A DNA stretch of 64,000 bases from Lingula anatina (GCF_001039355.2 NW_019775661.1:149712-213711), one strand, 5' to 3'; numbered from the stretch's first letter, positions 49,501-61,300 are shown. Translations and numbers: made by a program. The notes: a model not told the origin generated them from the letters alone.

Positions 49501-52500
49501 AGGGAGTTTGTTCACCGAAGAGCATTAGTGGGAGATTATCGATTATTTTAACCCCCCCTCGATTTTTTTTTAAATTTTATCCCCCCCCCTCCCCTGCTGA
49601 CAGCACTTGGAAAAGTTGGAACCCCTGAAATTTTGAAAGAAATTACAGATGGCAATTTTAGACCCCAATCCTCGAACCTGTCTTGTCATATATTTCCAGT
49701 AATTTTAATTTGAAAAATGTACGTTTACTGTTATGAAAATGACTTCATAACGGTAAACGTACATTTTTCAAGGTCACATTGTATCTTTCATTGATAATTT
49801 ATTAATGAAATCATTTACAATTTTTTACGATTTTTTTTAATCAGGGAAATATTTTTTAAAGAAAAAATAGTAAATAAAACAACTTTCCCTCAGGGAAAGT
49901 AAGTTTTTTTAAAAACATTTTGACCCTGGTATGAGTATTATATACTTACTAGTATTCTAGTGTACTAATTCAATTCCAGAGATGAGTTGTCAATTCTTCA
50001 GGCTTTGAACTCTACAGTTGAAATAGTAAGTATTCATAAATCCATTCTTTAAGAAACAAATAAGCCAATATCAGATTTTTTGTATGTTTTTTTTTTTTTT
50101 TAATTGCCTATAATTATGAAATGGATGCACAATATAATAAGTTCATATCAAACTGTGTAAGTATATTTACATATTTCTAGGATTGGACAGCACCAAGGTA
50201 TGATTTGATAGACCACCCAAAGGCTGCCCCTTTCCATCCAGTACCTGTGGTTAGTATTTTACGTTTTTTTAAATAATTTCTTCACAGTAAAAATAGATAC
50301 AAGTGTGGAGAAAATCCTTGATACAATTTAGCTAACTGTTTTATCCGGTTACAAAAATAATTTGCTTATTAATCGTATAATGTTTGGTAATTATAATAGT
50401 TAAAATTGTCTTTTTGTTTTATTTGAATAGAAAAAGAATGAACTCAGTAAGGCGGCAGGGAAAGCTGCTGCCAGATGGTTTCTTAGTAACAATAAAAATG
50501 TCATGAGGTTTAATGCAGCTGAACCACCAATAAAGGTATGTAAATATAGAAAACTACATACTGCTTAATTAAAAAATATGTTTGTGTTGATAGTATTTTT
50601 GCTTAATAAGTTTGACCATTTCATTTTTTAGGATTGTGATCTTTAAAGAAGCAATAGCCTGTACGGCTATAACGGGCATGTTTATTTAGATATGGCAATT
50701 AAAGAAAATATTTTAATGTTTTTATCTTTAAGGAGTTTCATTACAAAAGCTTTGAGCCCGGTTTTATTGGTGTTGCGTTGAGGCAGCTGAAGCAGCCTGA
50801 GAATTATGGAAAAGTGAAACATATCATTGCAAATACAAAAAATAAATCTGGCAATCCATTGATACACCCAGACAGATTTGAAGAAGAAATCAAGGGCTTC
50901 ATTGAACATAGACAGTATAAAAATGCATTTACAATGTTCAAAATATATCAGTATTGCGGTGAGTGAATTGCCTGAATTTCCTTATTTCAGTAATAATGCA
51001 GTATTAATGATATTTATTATTTTTGTTTTGCATACTTTTTGTCCGCAGATGGAATAAAGATACCAATGCTCATCTGTCAAAATGTGTCTACATTGTGCCG
51101 TTATAAAGGGTGTCAAATAAAGCATTTTTATTCAGTTTACCATGGGACCAAAAAAATTAATTTGATATACAGTTTCGTGTCACTCCTTTGAGAAGTGTTT
51201 TGAATTGACTTTAGCTGTAGCAAGTGCTGAAGACCAACCAGAAGGGTTTCGGCCCATTTCACAAGAATGTTTCAATCGTTTGTTGGATGCGATGGCACTG
51301 CACGCAGGCCACGACCCATTGAGAGTGCCCAAGGATCCATCAGAAATATACTATGGATTCAGGGGCGTTTCACCATTTTATGATGGAAAAAAGTGGAAGT
51401 TAGTATTGCTTCATAATAAATGTTTTAATTATTCTGTACTTGTAAATTGAACAGTTCTAAATAAATGCCTTCTTATGGAGGAGGTCGATTAAATAAATAA
51501 GATTAACTGTGCTATTTTAAAGCTATGAGATGTAGAGAATTAACTTGAGAATTTTATGATTAAATAAAATGCATCATAAAGTTATTAGGTCTTCTATGAA
51601 AATCAGCATAATATGCATCTTTTGGGGATTTTGAAGCTATTTGAATTATTATTTTGACATTTTTGCAGACAAACAAATGCTGCCCACTTCGTGTTTGAGA
51701 ATATGCCAGAGAAAAATGCTTGGGCTTACAACAGTATGCTTATGGGAATGTTGACTGTAAGGAGCATTTAGAATACATTTAAAAGGGCTAAGTTTATTAA
51801 ATGTCTCTGTAAAGCATGTTGTTACTACTACCTTTTTGCTAAAAACTTTTAATTGCTGGTAAGCTTTGAAACCCCTATTGTTTGATGGAGAGAATTTTGC
51901 TTAGTAGAAATCATAATTATTTATGGGTCTCTTATGGTGCAAGAGGCCATTAGTACTTATTCTGCAGATACCGAAAAATGTTGCAAAGTGTATAAATTAA
52001 AAACTTAATGCAAAAATCTTCTTGTTGTGCACCAGATTACCTGCAAGGGTCCAAAGTGTAAATTAATTAAATATTTATTTCTTTAATAAATCATTTGTTT
52101 AAAAATTAATGCAAAGATAAAACATGAATTAAAATGAATTCTGTTTAAAATATATTTTTTAGCATAAAGCCTATGATGAAGCACAAACGTGGGTCACGGC
52201 CATGAGAGACAAAAATATTCCAGGTAGGTAGTACATCTTTTATGGACAGACAAATATCTGGAAGTACGTATCACCATCACCTGTCTTTGTCACTGCCAAT
52301 GGTATTGCAGTGTACTTTCATGAAATTTTACTTGTTCGCAAAATTAAAGACCTGAAGCCTTGTTGTAGTTGTTTCCTGAATGTCCACAATAACAAAGTTT
52401 ATAATTAAAATTGGTTTGATCATGCTGTTTAGCATTTTTTACTGTATTGAAACATTTTGTGCACTGCTATTGTAAAAGGAAAGCGGCGCTTTAAAAATGA

Positions 52501-55500
52501 TTGATTGAAAACAAGTTTTGTTGAATTTATTTTTGTGTAAGTTGAGATTTTTTGAGTTTTTCAAAAATTTACATATACTAGGTGTGAGTTAAAACTCCCG
52601 TATCCTAGGTATGTTGTCTGAATGTCCACAGTAGTATGAAAATTGAAAAAAGACAATATGTATGTTTGATTTATTGATTAATTGTACCACCAGGGTAGGC
52701 ACTGGTGGTACACATGGTTTTAGTCCTGACCCGTCTCATCCACCCGATCCACTGGCATGTATCCGTTACCGCTTCTCCTCCTATACGACAAGAGCCTGCG
52801 TACCCATCTCTTGCATTTACGTCACAATTAATCTCACCTCGATGCACGTAAATTTTGGGCTTTGTTGGCGCACAGGTCTAGGTGTGGCACTCGTAATGCA
52901 CCCTTGTTCAAAATTTGCAAAATTAAATGCTAAGCATGTACCAAACTGAAAGAATTATGGGAAAATATTATTAGATGGCTCACTGAAAGTCATGTGTAGA
53001 TTTCAAACATGACCTTGGATTTGACCATTGACCTGTATATCTAGGTCAAACAGGCCAAAATTTTCTAAAAATGGATATTTTGAGTTCTCACTCAACTATT
53101 GAGGAATCAACACGTCGTCTGAACTCGCTAGCTCACAACAGTTACCACAGGCCACGCAGGTGACTATCCTCGCCACCTCTACTGTGCCGCTATCTGTAAG
53201 CACTGCAGCCACGAAAGCGAGATACTTTTGGAAAACTACGGATATCGTCACAAGCGAAACACTTGTGCACACATTCCACACTGTGATCTGCCAAGCAGAC
53301 ACACATACAAAGGCGAGACACCTTTGTCAGGACGAGACGTCCTAGCATATTTGTGTACCTAATTCTGCATAAGCAGATACACACAAAGGCAAGACACCTT
53401 TGCGGAGAAAGTCCTACAACACCAGGACTAACACTCCATCCTGTGATAACCAGAGCGTTAAACACAGTACTGACCACCCCTCTCTCTAACCCCCCCTTTT
53501 TTAGGACTCTGCAGCTGATGAAGGTCACTTGTTGACCTAAAAGCGCTTTCTGCAACCAGTCCAACCCCCCCTTTCGTTTCCCCCATCGCACTGTGCGTAT
53601 CTCGTACAATCAGCCCTTCAGGTCAAACACATACAGAGGCGAGACACCTCTCTCACATCATACTGAAGTGAAACAACAGCCGATAATATTGAATACATCA
53701 ATAAATAGTAATCTAATAATTTCGAATCAGAATTATAAGACGGACACGTTCTGTCACTGTTTTCATCTCTTCACAAACACGTGATAACGCATTAAAAGGG
53801 ACTTTTATACTTCAATCTAAACTCTAACGTCCCAAAAGCAATCTCAAAACTTTTAACCAGGGGCGCTGTCAAAACACACGTCCCCAGGGGCCGAGTCCTG
53901 GATCGTGTTATTTTGATAAGAGTTAGTTTAACTAAGACATGAGCCGGCTACCCCCAAACAATTTTTATTTGTGCCGATTTGCAAAAACTACTCGGAACTA
54001 ACCAAAAATATTTTGGACAGGGGGTTACACTAAGGGTCAACTTTCATCTTTGTGATTTTAGGGTCAATCAGTGCATTTCCACTAGAGAAGTAGTCATTAG
54101 ATGCCAAAACTGAAACTCTCTTTAATTCTGGAACTGTAAATGCTAGAGACCTCTTGTTTTTTGCATTTAATAGAGTTTGTCAAGCACAAAACTGAAGGTG
54201 GCAGCTGTTTTTTTTTTCTGTATGGTTTACGAGTTGCACTATATCAAAGAGTAAAACGTTGCAATATTCAGTGGTGAAAATAAAATGTGAAATAACTCCA
54301 AAATTGGCATAGATAGACCCATAGTTACTATTGAACTTGAATATGGTGTCATGTACTGGCAATCTAACTGTGACCTTGAAATTGACTTTTGACCTTTTTT
54401 TCACCATGAACCGAAGTTTGTAACTTTTCTGCCCCTTATGTCTCCAAAACTGGCAGAGATACACCTGTAGTTACTATTTAAGTTGAATAGGAAGTCATAT
54501 ACTGGCAATCTAACTGTGATCTTAAATTTGACCTTTTACCTATTTTTCACCAAGAACTGAAGTTTGCAAATTTTCCATCCCTTATATCTCCAAAACTGGC
54601 AGAGATATGCTCATAGATACTACTGCACTTGAATAGAAAATCATATATTGACAGTCTTCCTGTGACTTTGATGATGACCTTTTACTTACTTTTTGCCACG
54701 AACTGCACTTCACATATTTGGATTTGACCTTTTACTTTTCCCCATGATTTTGTTATAAATTGTAATTTTCAACAAAGAAAGTGGAGCACTCATTTAGTAG
54801 AGCTTGTCATGCATAACACTAGAGGTGGTGTCCCTTTTTATTTTCCATACAAATGTGCTTATTCCAGCTGGTGGTACATACCTCTGATCCTCTATTTGAT
54901 TTGTGGTCTGTGACCACAACCTTCAAACCTTTAAGTATCATCAGCCTGCTTCAAAGATCTCAGTGATTATATTTTCTTTTATTATGCTACTTGAACTGAT
55001 TTTTTAATTTTTTCAGTGGAGCTGGAGTGCTACAATGGATTGATTGATTGCATACAAGAAAAGAGTGATTTGGCATGGGAGATGGTCAAGGTAAAGCTAT
55101 AATATTAAGGGGCAAACTAATACCTAGTACACATGAAATGGCTCAGACAAGTTCTGAAAATGTATGTGTTATTCTGTTTGCCATTGACGACTGTGGGCGA
55201 CTTTGCTTAAAATGGTATCAGTTCCTAATTATTTCCAGTTATTCCCTTTACTAAATAATGGGTAAAGTGGCATCCATTGTGCATGATATTTCCTGACCAT
55301 GTAATTGCCTAGGTATTCTATAAAACAGGTTTACACTTGCCATAAAATGTTCATCATCTGAGCTCTGAACTTTTATTTATGGTATACTTATGGTGATAAG
55401 TAGTCTGCTGACAGACTCCATTGTTTCATAATTCAGATGTTTTGTTAAAAGTGGTCTCAGGAAAGTGTGCTTGCCTGTCAGTTTTATTTCCTTACTACCA

Positions 55501-56620
55501 CATTAAAAAGGACACTATACGCCACTGCATCTTCTTAGGTCTTAAATATACTTCATTTGATTTTTTTAATATGTTGCAAAGCATCAACCATCCTTTGCAA
55601 AGCTATTTTAGGCCACCATTACCATACCATTTCCACACAACAAATTTACTCCATGTTGTCTCATACTTGGACCCCAGCATTAATTGCTGCTACATCAACT
55701 AGAAGTTCATTTATAAAAATGTTGAATGGTAAGGATGACAATACATGTTCTTGTTTTTGTCTACATCTCACTGAAAACCAGTTGATTGTCTTCCTATGAT
55801 ACTAGATTCCTACTATGATAGATAATAGATAAATTTTTTGACCAGATAGGGATTGCCACTGGGATAAGGAGTGCTGGATTTATTGTAGTGCTCTCCTCAT
55901 CTGTGGCTAACTTAGGTTGAATAATGTACACTCATAAACTTTAAATCATTCACTTCTTCCATTTGTTTCTGTAGTGATAACTTCACAAACTTTGATGTTG
56001 TTTAGATCTTCTGTAAAAGGGTTTAGTGTAACATTTGTTGCAAGTAGCTCAGCTAAGATAAGAAAGAATAAGCTAAGGTAAACATGTCTTGTCAGTAATG
56101 AATTCTTTTTAAAAATTAGCATTTAAAAAGTCGTCTTAATTTCTTTCAGAAACTCCTGCAGGAGATGGCAAAAGCAGATGTACGACCAAACCTTATCACT
56201 TTCAACAATGCCCTGAGGGTATTAGTTAATTCAAAAGACAAATTGGTAATACAGCACGTTGACGAACTCCTTGGAGAAATGAAAGCCATGGATATAGGTG
56301 ATGCCCAATGTTTGTGGAAGGATTATTTTATTTTCATCATCTTTAACCTCTTTCTGTCAATAAAAGGCTATATGCTGCTACTTTACTAATATTTGCTTCA
56401 AAAATGTATCAGTATAATGATCCATATAATGTTAGGGAAGGGTGGAATTGTCAAATTTAGGAATAACAACCAGTGAAAAAGAGTTCAATTTTAATGAAGT
56501 TTCAGGGATATCATTGTGGATAACATTAAAGACTAATGGTGACTTATTTTTAAAATTATTTACTAGAACCAAGCCTTGCTACATGGGATGCATGTCTAAA
56601 GCATGTATACCTGAAAAAAG
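46509..56620 (+). CDS. PTCD3: PTCD3 / mitoribosomal protein mS39 (PPR protein), 13 exons, 3' incomplete
   Basis: Pentatricopeptide-repeat protein of the mitochondrial small ribosomal subunit, acting in mitochondrial translation. Inferred exons: 46509-46576, 47813-47937, 48276-48312, 49980-50025, 50181-50249, 50431-50535, 50733-50958, 51215-51398, 51669-51756, 52163-52223, 55017-55090, 56150-56297, 56567-56620. All have GT-AG ends and compatible phases, giving 428 residues against about 689 in human PTCD3. Family landmarks are LQALNSTV (compare LQALASTV), FVFENMPEKNAWAYNSML (residues 294-311; compare MPEKNEHSY), HKAYDEA, VRPNLITFNNALR, LLGEMKAMDIG and EPSLATW (compare EPSLATYH). MATSLRIHQ at the start suits a mitochondrial presequence. 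Exon 1 and its donor (GTCCGT) are the least certain, because the donor lies in a TIR element. Exons 14 onward were not found before 64000; two contig joins follow. Confidence 0.88.
46553..47127. mobile_element. TIR element overlapping the end of PTCD3 exon 1
   Basis: AAATACCGGTATCACGTGTAC at the left, followed by GTGAACCATCCGTCCTG, is matched in inverted orientation at the right by CGGATGGTTCAC and ending GCCATACCGGGATATTT. The arms are about 50-60 bp and imperfect. No coding content. The left end lies inside the presumed exon 1 of PTCD3, so the last codons and the donor of that exon would be element-derived. Confidence 0.6.
48376..48438. repeat. Tandem duplication of about 32 bp in PTCD3 intron
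   Basis: The phrase AACATGCCAATAGAATTTA...GGTGGTTAAA occurs twice in direct succession with one or two differences. Confidence 0.85.
49710..49771. repeat. Short hairpin (28-bp arms) in PTCD3 intron 3
   Basis: Arms TTGAAAAATGTACGTTTACT... and its complement ending ...GTACATTTTTCAA pair with one mismatch around a 6-base loop (AATGAC). Size is in the range of a small MITE or a pre-miRNA-like fold; no other evidence for transcription. Confidence 0.8.
53090..53660. mobile_element. Unidentified mobile-element remnant with three short internal repeats
   Basis: Three copies of an ACACATACAAAGGCGAGACA-like phrase, each with the internal palindrome AAAGG...CCTTT, start at about 53300, 53379 and 53627. 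On the + strand the frame around the first copy reads as decayed coding (CKHCSHESEILLENYGYRHK, then HTYKGETPLS). The segment is less AT-rich than its surroundings. A hammerhead-like motif lies at 53511-53553. The element class is not established; a Penelope-like or other retroelement is possible. Confidence 0.45.
54297..54760. repeat. Tandem repeat, period 146 bp, about three units
   Basis: TCCAAAAYTGGCAKAGAT recurs at 54297, 54443 and 54589, exactly 146 bases apart each time. The following CTGGCAATCTAACTGTGA and TTGACCTTTT phrases recur in register, with decay in the last unit. Related sequences beginning TTTARTAGAGYTTGTCA flank the array at about 54168 and 54797. Confidence 0.88.
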
Positions 56621-57032
56621 GTAGGTGATAGTTTGATGTATTCAGTATAGAATGGTGGTTAAATGGTGTAAAAGCATTAATGTTAACTATTCTTACAAAA
56701 CTCAGAAGTCTCCCATGTTGCCATATTCCATCTACTTCACATATTTTATTTTGTTTCTATACAAATGAGGTTATGTGTGAGATAATACACAGTCACTATT
56801 CTCTTGATGCCAAGAAGGTCTAATGATCAATCTGTCTTTGACTTCCAGCATTTAAGAGACCTCGACTGATTTAACCAAGATGTAGTCGTGAAATTCTAGA
56901 CTACATCGAGGTTAAATCCGAGTTTTCCGAGAGACGCTACGCAGAAATGTCGAGTGAAGCGAGATATTTTTGGGTAGCGGCTCGAGGTTGCCCTCGATCT
57001 TCACTGAAGCTTGTCTAAATGGACAGGCTTCA

Positions 57033-57263
57033 GTGATCATCATATCGCCATGGTCACATAATATCCCTAGGTATCTATAGAAGACTTTTATGTGAGAGCG
57101 CACGCGCACTAGTGCATATCTTCAATTTCTGTTTTTGTCGTGCACCANGTGATCATCATATCGCCATGGTCACATAATATCCCTAGGTATCTATAGAAGA
57201 CTTTTATGTGAGAGCGCACGCGCACTAGTGCATATCTTCAATTTCTGTTTTTGTCGTGCACCA
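57033..57263. repeat. 115-bp identical direct repeat around a single N (57148)
   Basis: The 115 bases at 57033-57147 are repeated without visible change at 57149-57263, separated by one N. This is the picture of two overlapping contig ends that were not merged. Confidence 0.93.
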
Positions 57264-58684
57264 ATGGCTGCCAAAAGAATCATAAACGTCCCATATAAAT
57301 ACTAGACAGATGAATCACCAAGTGTTGATAACACTGGTTTAGCATGCTCTGCAGCTCCTAGAGGAATAGAGAACAGGCTAGTAATAGATGTTTATCAAGA
57401 GGCAATAGAGGTACAAGAGATGGCATTGATAGAAGATATAATAATTATAGTTCTATAATTATACAATAAACAAATAGAAACAATAAGTTGCAAAGAAATT
57501 GCCAAGCAGCATAGCAATACTTAACCCACTAGATGTAAACATATTATTGGAATTGAAGTTTCTAGATCACCATATTGAGGCATCATCGTTGAAATGCACA
57601 ATGAAGAAGGATAGTTTGTTCACACATTATGTACAAGGCCTAAAAAGATGTCACAAAAAGGATGATATTGGATCTGAAATATTTTTTGAGGAAATTCATT
57701 AAGTACCATAAGTTTAAGATAGATGTTTTAAAGGTTAAATCTGGTATACCATAAAGAATATATTTCACTAATAGATTTGAGATGCTTATTATGTTAATTT
57801 ATAAAAAGCATCAGAAGTTTCTCATATTTCAGTATTTCAAAAGGAATCATTATGTCTTATTAAAACAAAAATTGCCGTGTATATGAAATTTTTTAATTCT
57901 TAGCTGAAAATGACACTAAAACAGGGCTTAAAGCTTGGACACAGACATACCAGTCTGTTTTGCAGCTGTACATTATGGAAAAAAAGCTCTCAGTATTAGT
58001 ATTGTCATGTATTTTTGTCATGTCAGGGATCATTTACAGCACACACACTAGATAAAAAAAATTGCTCTTCCTTGCAAATTTTGATGAGTGAAAAAAATGG
58101 GTTGTTGTGGGTTACTATCATTTCCATTTCAACTTCAGCAGAAAGTGTTATCTCCCATAGATGTGAACTATACAATTCATTCAATTTTGGGCTTTAAATA
58201 CCTGAAATACACTCTGCTTTTCATAAAACAACAATGTGTTAGGAAAATCTGTCATCTGAGCTTGTAATCACAGATGGAATGACCCAATCCTGTTTCATTT
58301 CTGTCAGACTGGCATGACAGCGAAACCACAGCTAGCGTGTTGGTATCATTTCCCCATTCACAATTGACCCAGGGACTTACTGTAATGAGTGAAGATTTCA
58401 ATTGATGACGTAATGACCTAGTCACAAGAATATTAAATGAGACTAATTAAATTAGCAATATCCAGTCCCCACTTTTTGGCATCATGCAATTCACAAAAAA
58501 TGATTTCATGTCATTGCTGTTTAACCGTTGATCCAGGATTGCAGTGTGCTTTCCTAACTATGTGAAGTTAAGTGTACTCTTCCCTGATAATTTTATGTGT
58601 GTTTAATGTTACATTTTCCAAACTTTATGAACATAAAGCAAAATACGATGCATAATCTAAGCAGAAAGTGTACGCAAGGGAGAC

Positions 58685-59035
58685 GATTTGTTTGGTAAAG
58701 AGGCAGGTTGCATGGTATGATCAGTTTACATTTATGGTAATAATTCTATATTTTTGCACAATTTTGGTGAAGTTTGCCCCATAAATTCCAAATTTCAAAC
58801 CATATTTTCTTTTACTTAAATTTACTGAGTGGCTGTGTTTGGTAAAAATTCAGGATGCTTTGGAAAATTGGCATGTTCGGGTTATATTTATGGTATTTAT
58901 TCAGTTTTTTTTTTTTCATAATTTTGGTGACATTTGCCCCATAACTTCCAAACTGTATTTTTGCTTTACTATAAATGTACTGAATGGCTTTTTTTGGTGA
59001 AGAGGCAGGTTGCTTTAGAAAATAGGCACAATAGG
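58685..59035. repeat. Tandem repeat, period about 160 bp, just over two units
   Basis: AATTTTGGTGAMRTTTGCCCC occurs at about 58760 and 58920, and GGTRAAGAGGCAGGTTGC-like phrases recur at about 58694 and 58997 with a diverged copy between. The units differ by substitutions and small indels. Confidence 0.75.
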
Positions 59036-59137
59036 ATATAGTAATTAAACTGAATCATTTGCTATTTTTATGTACAGACACAGATGTGTCTGTACATATT
59101 GCCATCACCTGCGTCTGCCGTCGCCGGCGCCGTGCAC

Positions 59138-59750
59138 NTCTGGAGGCGTATAGGAGCACATGTTCCAACAAAGAGGATAAAGAGCTGGCTATTCCTAAGC
59201 CTCCAGTAGGATATGACAGTCATTGTCATGTGGATCGTGTGTGCCAGCACTTGGAATTATCAGCAAAAGCTGGGTTGAAGGATGTCATCAAGGCCAGACA
59301 GGTGGATGACAAGGAAATAACAGTTCCCGGGGCTACTGTTATATTCTGTGACCCAGCAACATATCCAAGTGCTGAGGAGGTGGCTTCTCTGAAGGCAGAG
59401 GGAGCCGTGGTGTCGGCGGGTCGGCACCCCAGACACGAGTTTGACCCAGAAGGCTGGGCAAAGTTTGAACAGGCAGCCAGCAACCCGGAAGTGTCTGTTC
59501 TGGGTGAGATTGGTGTGGATTTCGCCACCTCATCATGGCAGTGGGAAGCGCAAATTGAAGTGCTGGAAAGAACATTTACGTTGCTAAGAGAAGACCAGGT
59601 ACTGGTGCTCCACTGTCGAGGGCCCAAGGATGACTCAGCTACTAACCTGGTTTGGGATATGTTTTAAACATTCTCCGATTGGCTGAGAATGGGAAAAGTG
59701 ATCAATTAATTCACTGTCACTGTTTCACAGGGTCCAGGAGGATGGCAGAG
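59138..59750 (+). pseudogene. TatD-type metal-dependent nuclease-like fragment, frameshifted
   Basis: After the single N at 59138 a frame open to 59667 encodes TatD-family landmarks in order: GYDSHCHVDR (metal-binding HxH), GRHPRHEFD, LGEIGVDF (metal-binding Glu) and VLHCRG. After an apparent one-base frameshift near 59660 comes IHCHCFTGS, the next TatD motif. TatD enzymes are Mg-dependent 3'-5' exonucleases in housekeeping contexts. Here the copy runs straight into retroelement-like sequence without a stop region, and the start is lost at the contig join. The 28 residues before the N are GC-rich and probably not part of it. I infer a mobile-element-associated, probably dead copy rather than a host TATDN gene. 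Confidence 0.65.
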
Positions 59751-59754
59751 AAGT

Positions 59755-60360
59755 GGGTACAATATTCAAATGCAGGGGAAACTGCCGGTACGACCACAAA
59801 TGCTTTCACTGCTCAGGAGAGGGAACCACCCAGCCTTTCGTTGCTAGTGCCAAGAAGGAAGAACGCCCAACATCACAACCCAAAACCATCCCACACCGGG
59901 CAACAGGGGTCCCCACCCCAGCAACCAAGGTTCTCAAAACACCAGTAGACCCCAACAAACTCTGTAGGTATTTGTCAGGCTACCCCCCCCCCCCCCCCAT
60001 TCTAAAATGTTAATTGGTTTCAGGTTTTACAAATGGTTTCAGGTTAGGTCACAACGCCTTGCAGTACTCCCTTTCCGCGGCAACCATAAATCTGCCCAGG
60101 ATAGGCCCGAAGTAGTAGATCAGAAATTGGCCTCTGAATTAAGGTTGGGCAGGTTAGCAGGTCCTTTCATGTCTAAACCCTTTTCACATTTGGCCATCAC
60201 CCCAAGAAAGACCCAGGCAAGTTCAGATGAATTCATGACCTCTACTTTCCTGCAGGGCAGTCAGTCAACGACGGCACTGACAAGGAATTGTCCTCAGTCC
60301 AATATCACACTATTGAAAATGCAATAGAGCTCATCAACAACTCTGGTCGACTTCACGTGT
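59755..60360 (+). mobile_element. DIRS-like retroelement fragment (zinc-knuckle and pre-RT region), decayed
   Basis: A frame at 59753-60013 has a Cys/His cluster (CRGNCRYDHKCFHC) followed by TPVDPNKLCRYLSGY. In other frames come LVSGFTNGFRLGH, LASELRLGRLAGPF and DKELSSVQYHTIENAIELI. This order is what I know from the region before the reverse transcriptase in DIRS/tyrosine-recombinase-type elements of marine invertebrates. Frameshifts and a poly(C) run at about 59984 break it. The catalytic RT core was not recognised. Confidence 0.55.
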
Positions 60361-60439
60361 TGGAGGATTTTAGTGTTGCAGTGCAAGTGTGTGAGAGTAA
60401 GATGGTGGCCGTTCGTAGCCAGGAGGATTCTCAATTTAC

Positions 60440-61300
60440 TTCCAGTGAATGTTAACATGGTGGACATCGATGGAGACTGGTCAACACAGTATCTGCACCA
60501 CCAGCCCGGAGGTAAGGTCAAGAGAATATCCAAAACCTATTTGAAAAATGCTCAAGAGCAGGACAGTACCATAGGTCCTGTGAAAAAGCTGGTAGAATTG
60601 GGCACAAAAACAAGTCACAGGTCCGTGAAACATTTACCTTCTGAATGTAAGACTTTACTCCAAAGATGGGAGATATGAACAGTTGGTGAAGATGGTGTTT
60701 TGAGACGGGTAACACGGTGCCCATCAGGAACAAGAAGTCACCAGATTGTACTTCCAAAAGAGTTCCATCCAATTGTTCTGGAAGAGTTACACGTGAATCA
60801 TAGGCACTTGGGAACAGACAAAGTCTTGTCTCTTGCCCAAAACTGCTTCTACTGTTCCCACAAGGCAAGAGATATTGATCACTTTGTGAAGCACTTATGT
60901 AAGTGTTTAAAGGACAAACCACCAAACTAAAAAGCTGTGGCACCATTGCAACCTATTGAGACGAAGTATCCATTCCAAATGATATCAATTGACTAACTTC
61001 CTCTGGAAACCTGCAAGGGTGGATACCAGTACTTCCTGGTTGTGGTGGACCATTTCATTAGATTCGCAGCCGCTTATGCCACTACAAACTCGTTGGGGCA
61101 GACTGCTGCAGACAAGATTTTTAACGACAATGTTCTCTGGTATGGCTTTCCAGAAAGAATCCACCCTGATCAAAGGTCGTAAATTTAAGAATGAGTTTTT
61201 CGAGGGATTACAACACCTGACAAGTGTGAAGTCCTTGAGGACTACGCACTGTTTTGTTTCTATGGCTGAAGATCTAACCCAAGTAGCGACATAATAACAA
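60440..61300 (+). mobile_element. Ty3/gypsy-like pol fossil: integrase zinc finger and start of the integrase core
   Basis: The stretch 60700-60930 contains a HHCC integrase zinc-binding domain (LHVNHRHLGTDKVLSLAQ ... HLCKCLKDKP). It follows a connector-like segment (AQEQDSTIGPVKKLVELG) at 60550-60610. From 60950 the integrase catalytic core can be traced in pieces across several frames, among them FQMISID and VVDHFIRF, with multiple stops and frameshifts. It is non-functional. No LTRs were found. It abuts the DIRS-like fragment, so the block is a mosaic or nested insertion. Confidence 0.75.

Larger units (their letters stand above)
52224..55016 (+). other. PTCD3 intron 10, filled with repeats
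   Basis: At 2.8 kb this is among the longest introns of the gene. It contains a 10-bp perfect hairpin (GTACCACCAG) at 52685-52712, a repeat block at about 53090-53660 and a 146-bp-period tandem repeat at about 54297-54760. No exon of the host gene is seen inside. Confidence 0.75.
56621..59059. other. PTCD3-downstream region with contig join and unrecognised remnants
   Basis: No further PTCD3 exon was recognised. Inverted phrases (GATTTAACC...GGTTAAATC; CACTGAAGC...GCTTCAGTG) at about 56866-57036 suggest a small TIR element. From 57264 an ATG-led frame starting AAKRIINVPY is broken by a stop after about a dozen codons. It then reads on as RGIENRLVIDVYQEAIEVQE, which looks like decayed coding of unknown family. 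Confidence 0.45.

Noticed and set aside
53190-53609. Minus-strand Cys-rich frame as a small secreted protein
   Set aside because: It is antisense to the repeated phrases of a mobile-element remnant; its Cys residues come from the repeats, and there is no signal peptide at the start.
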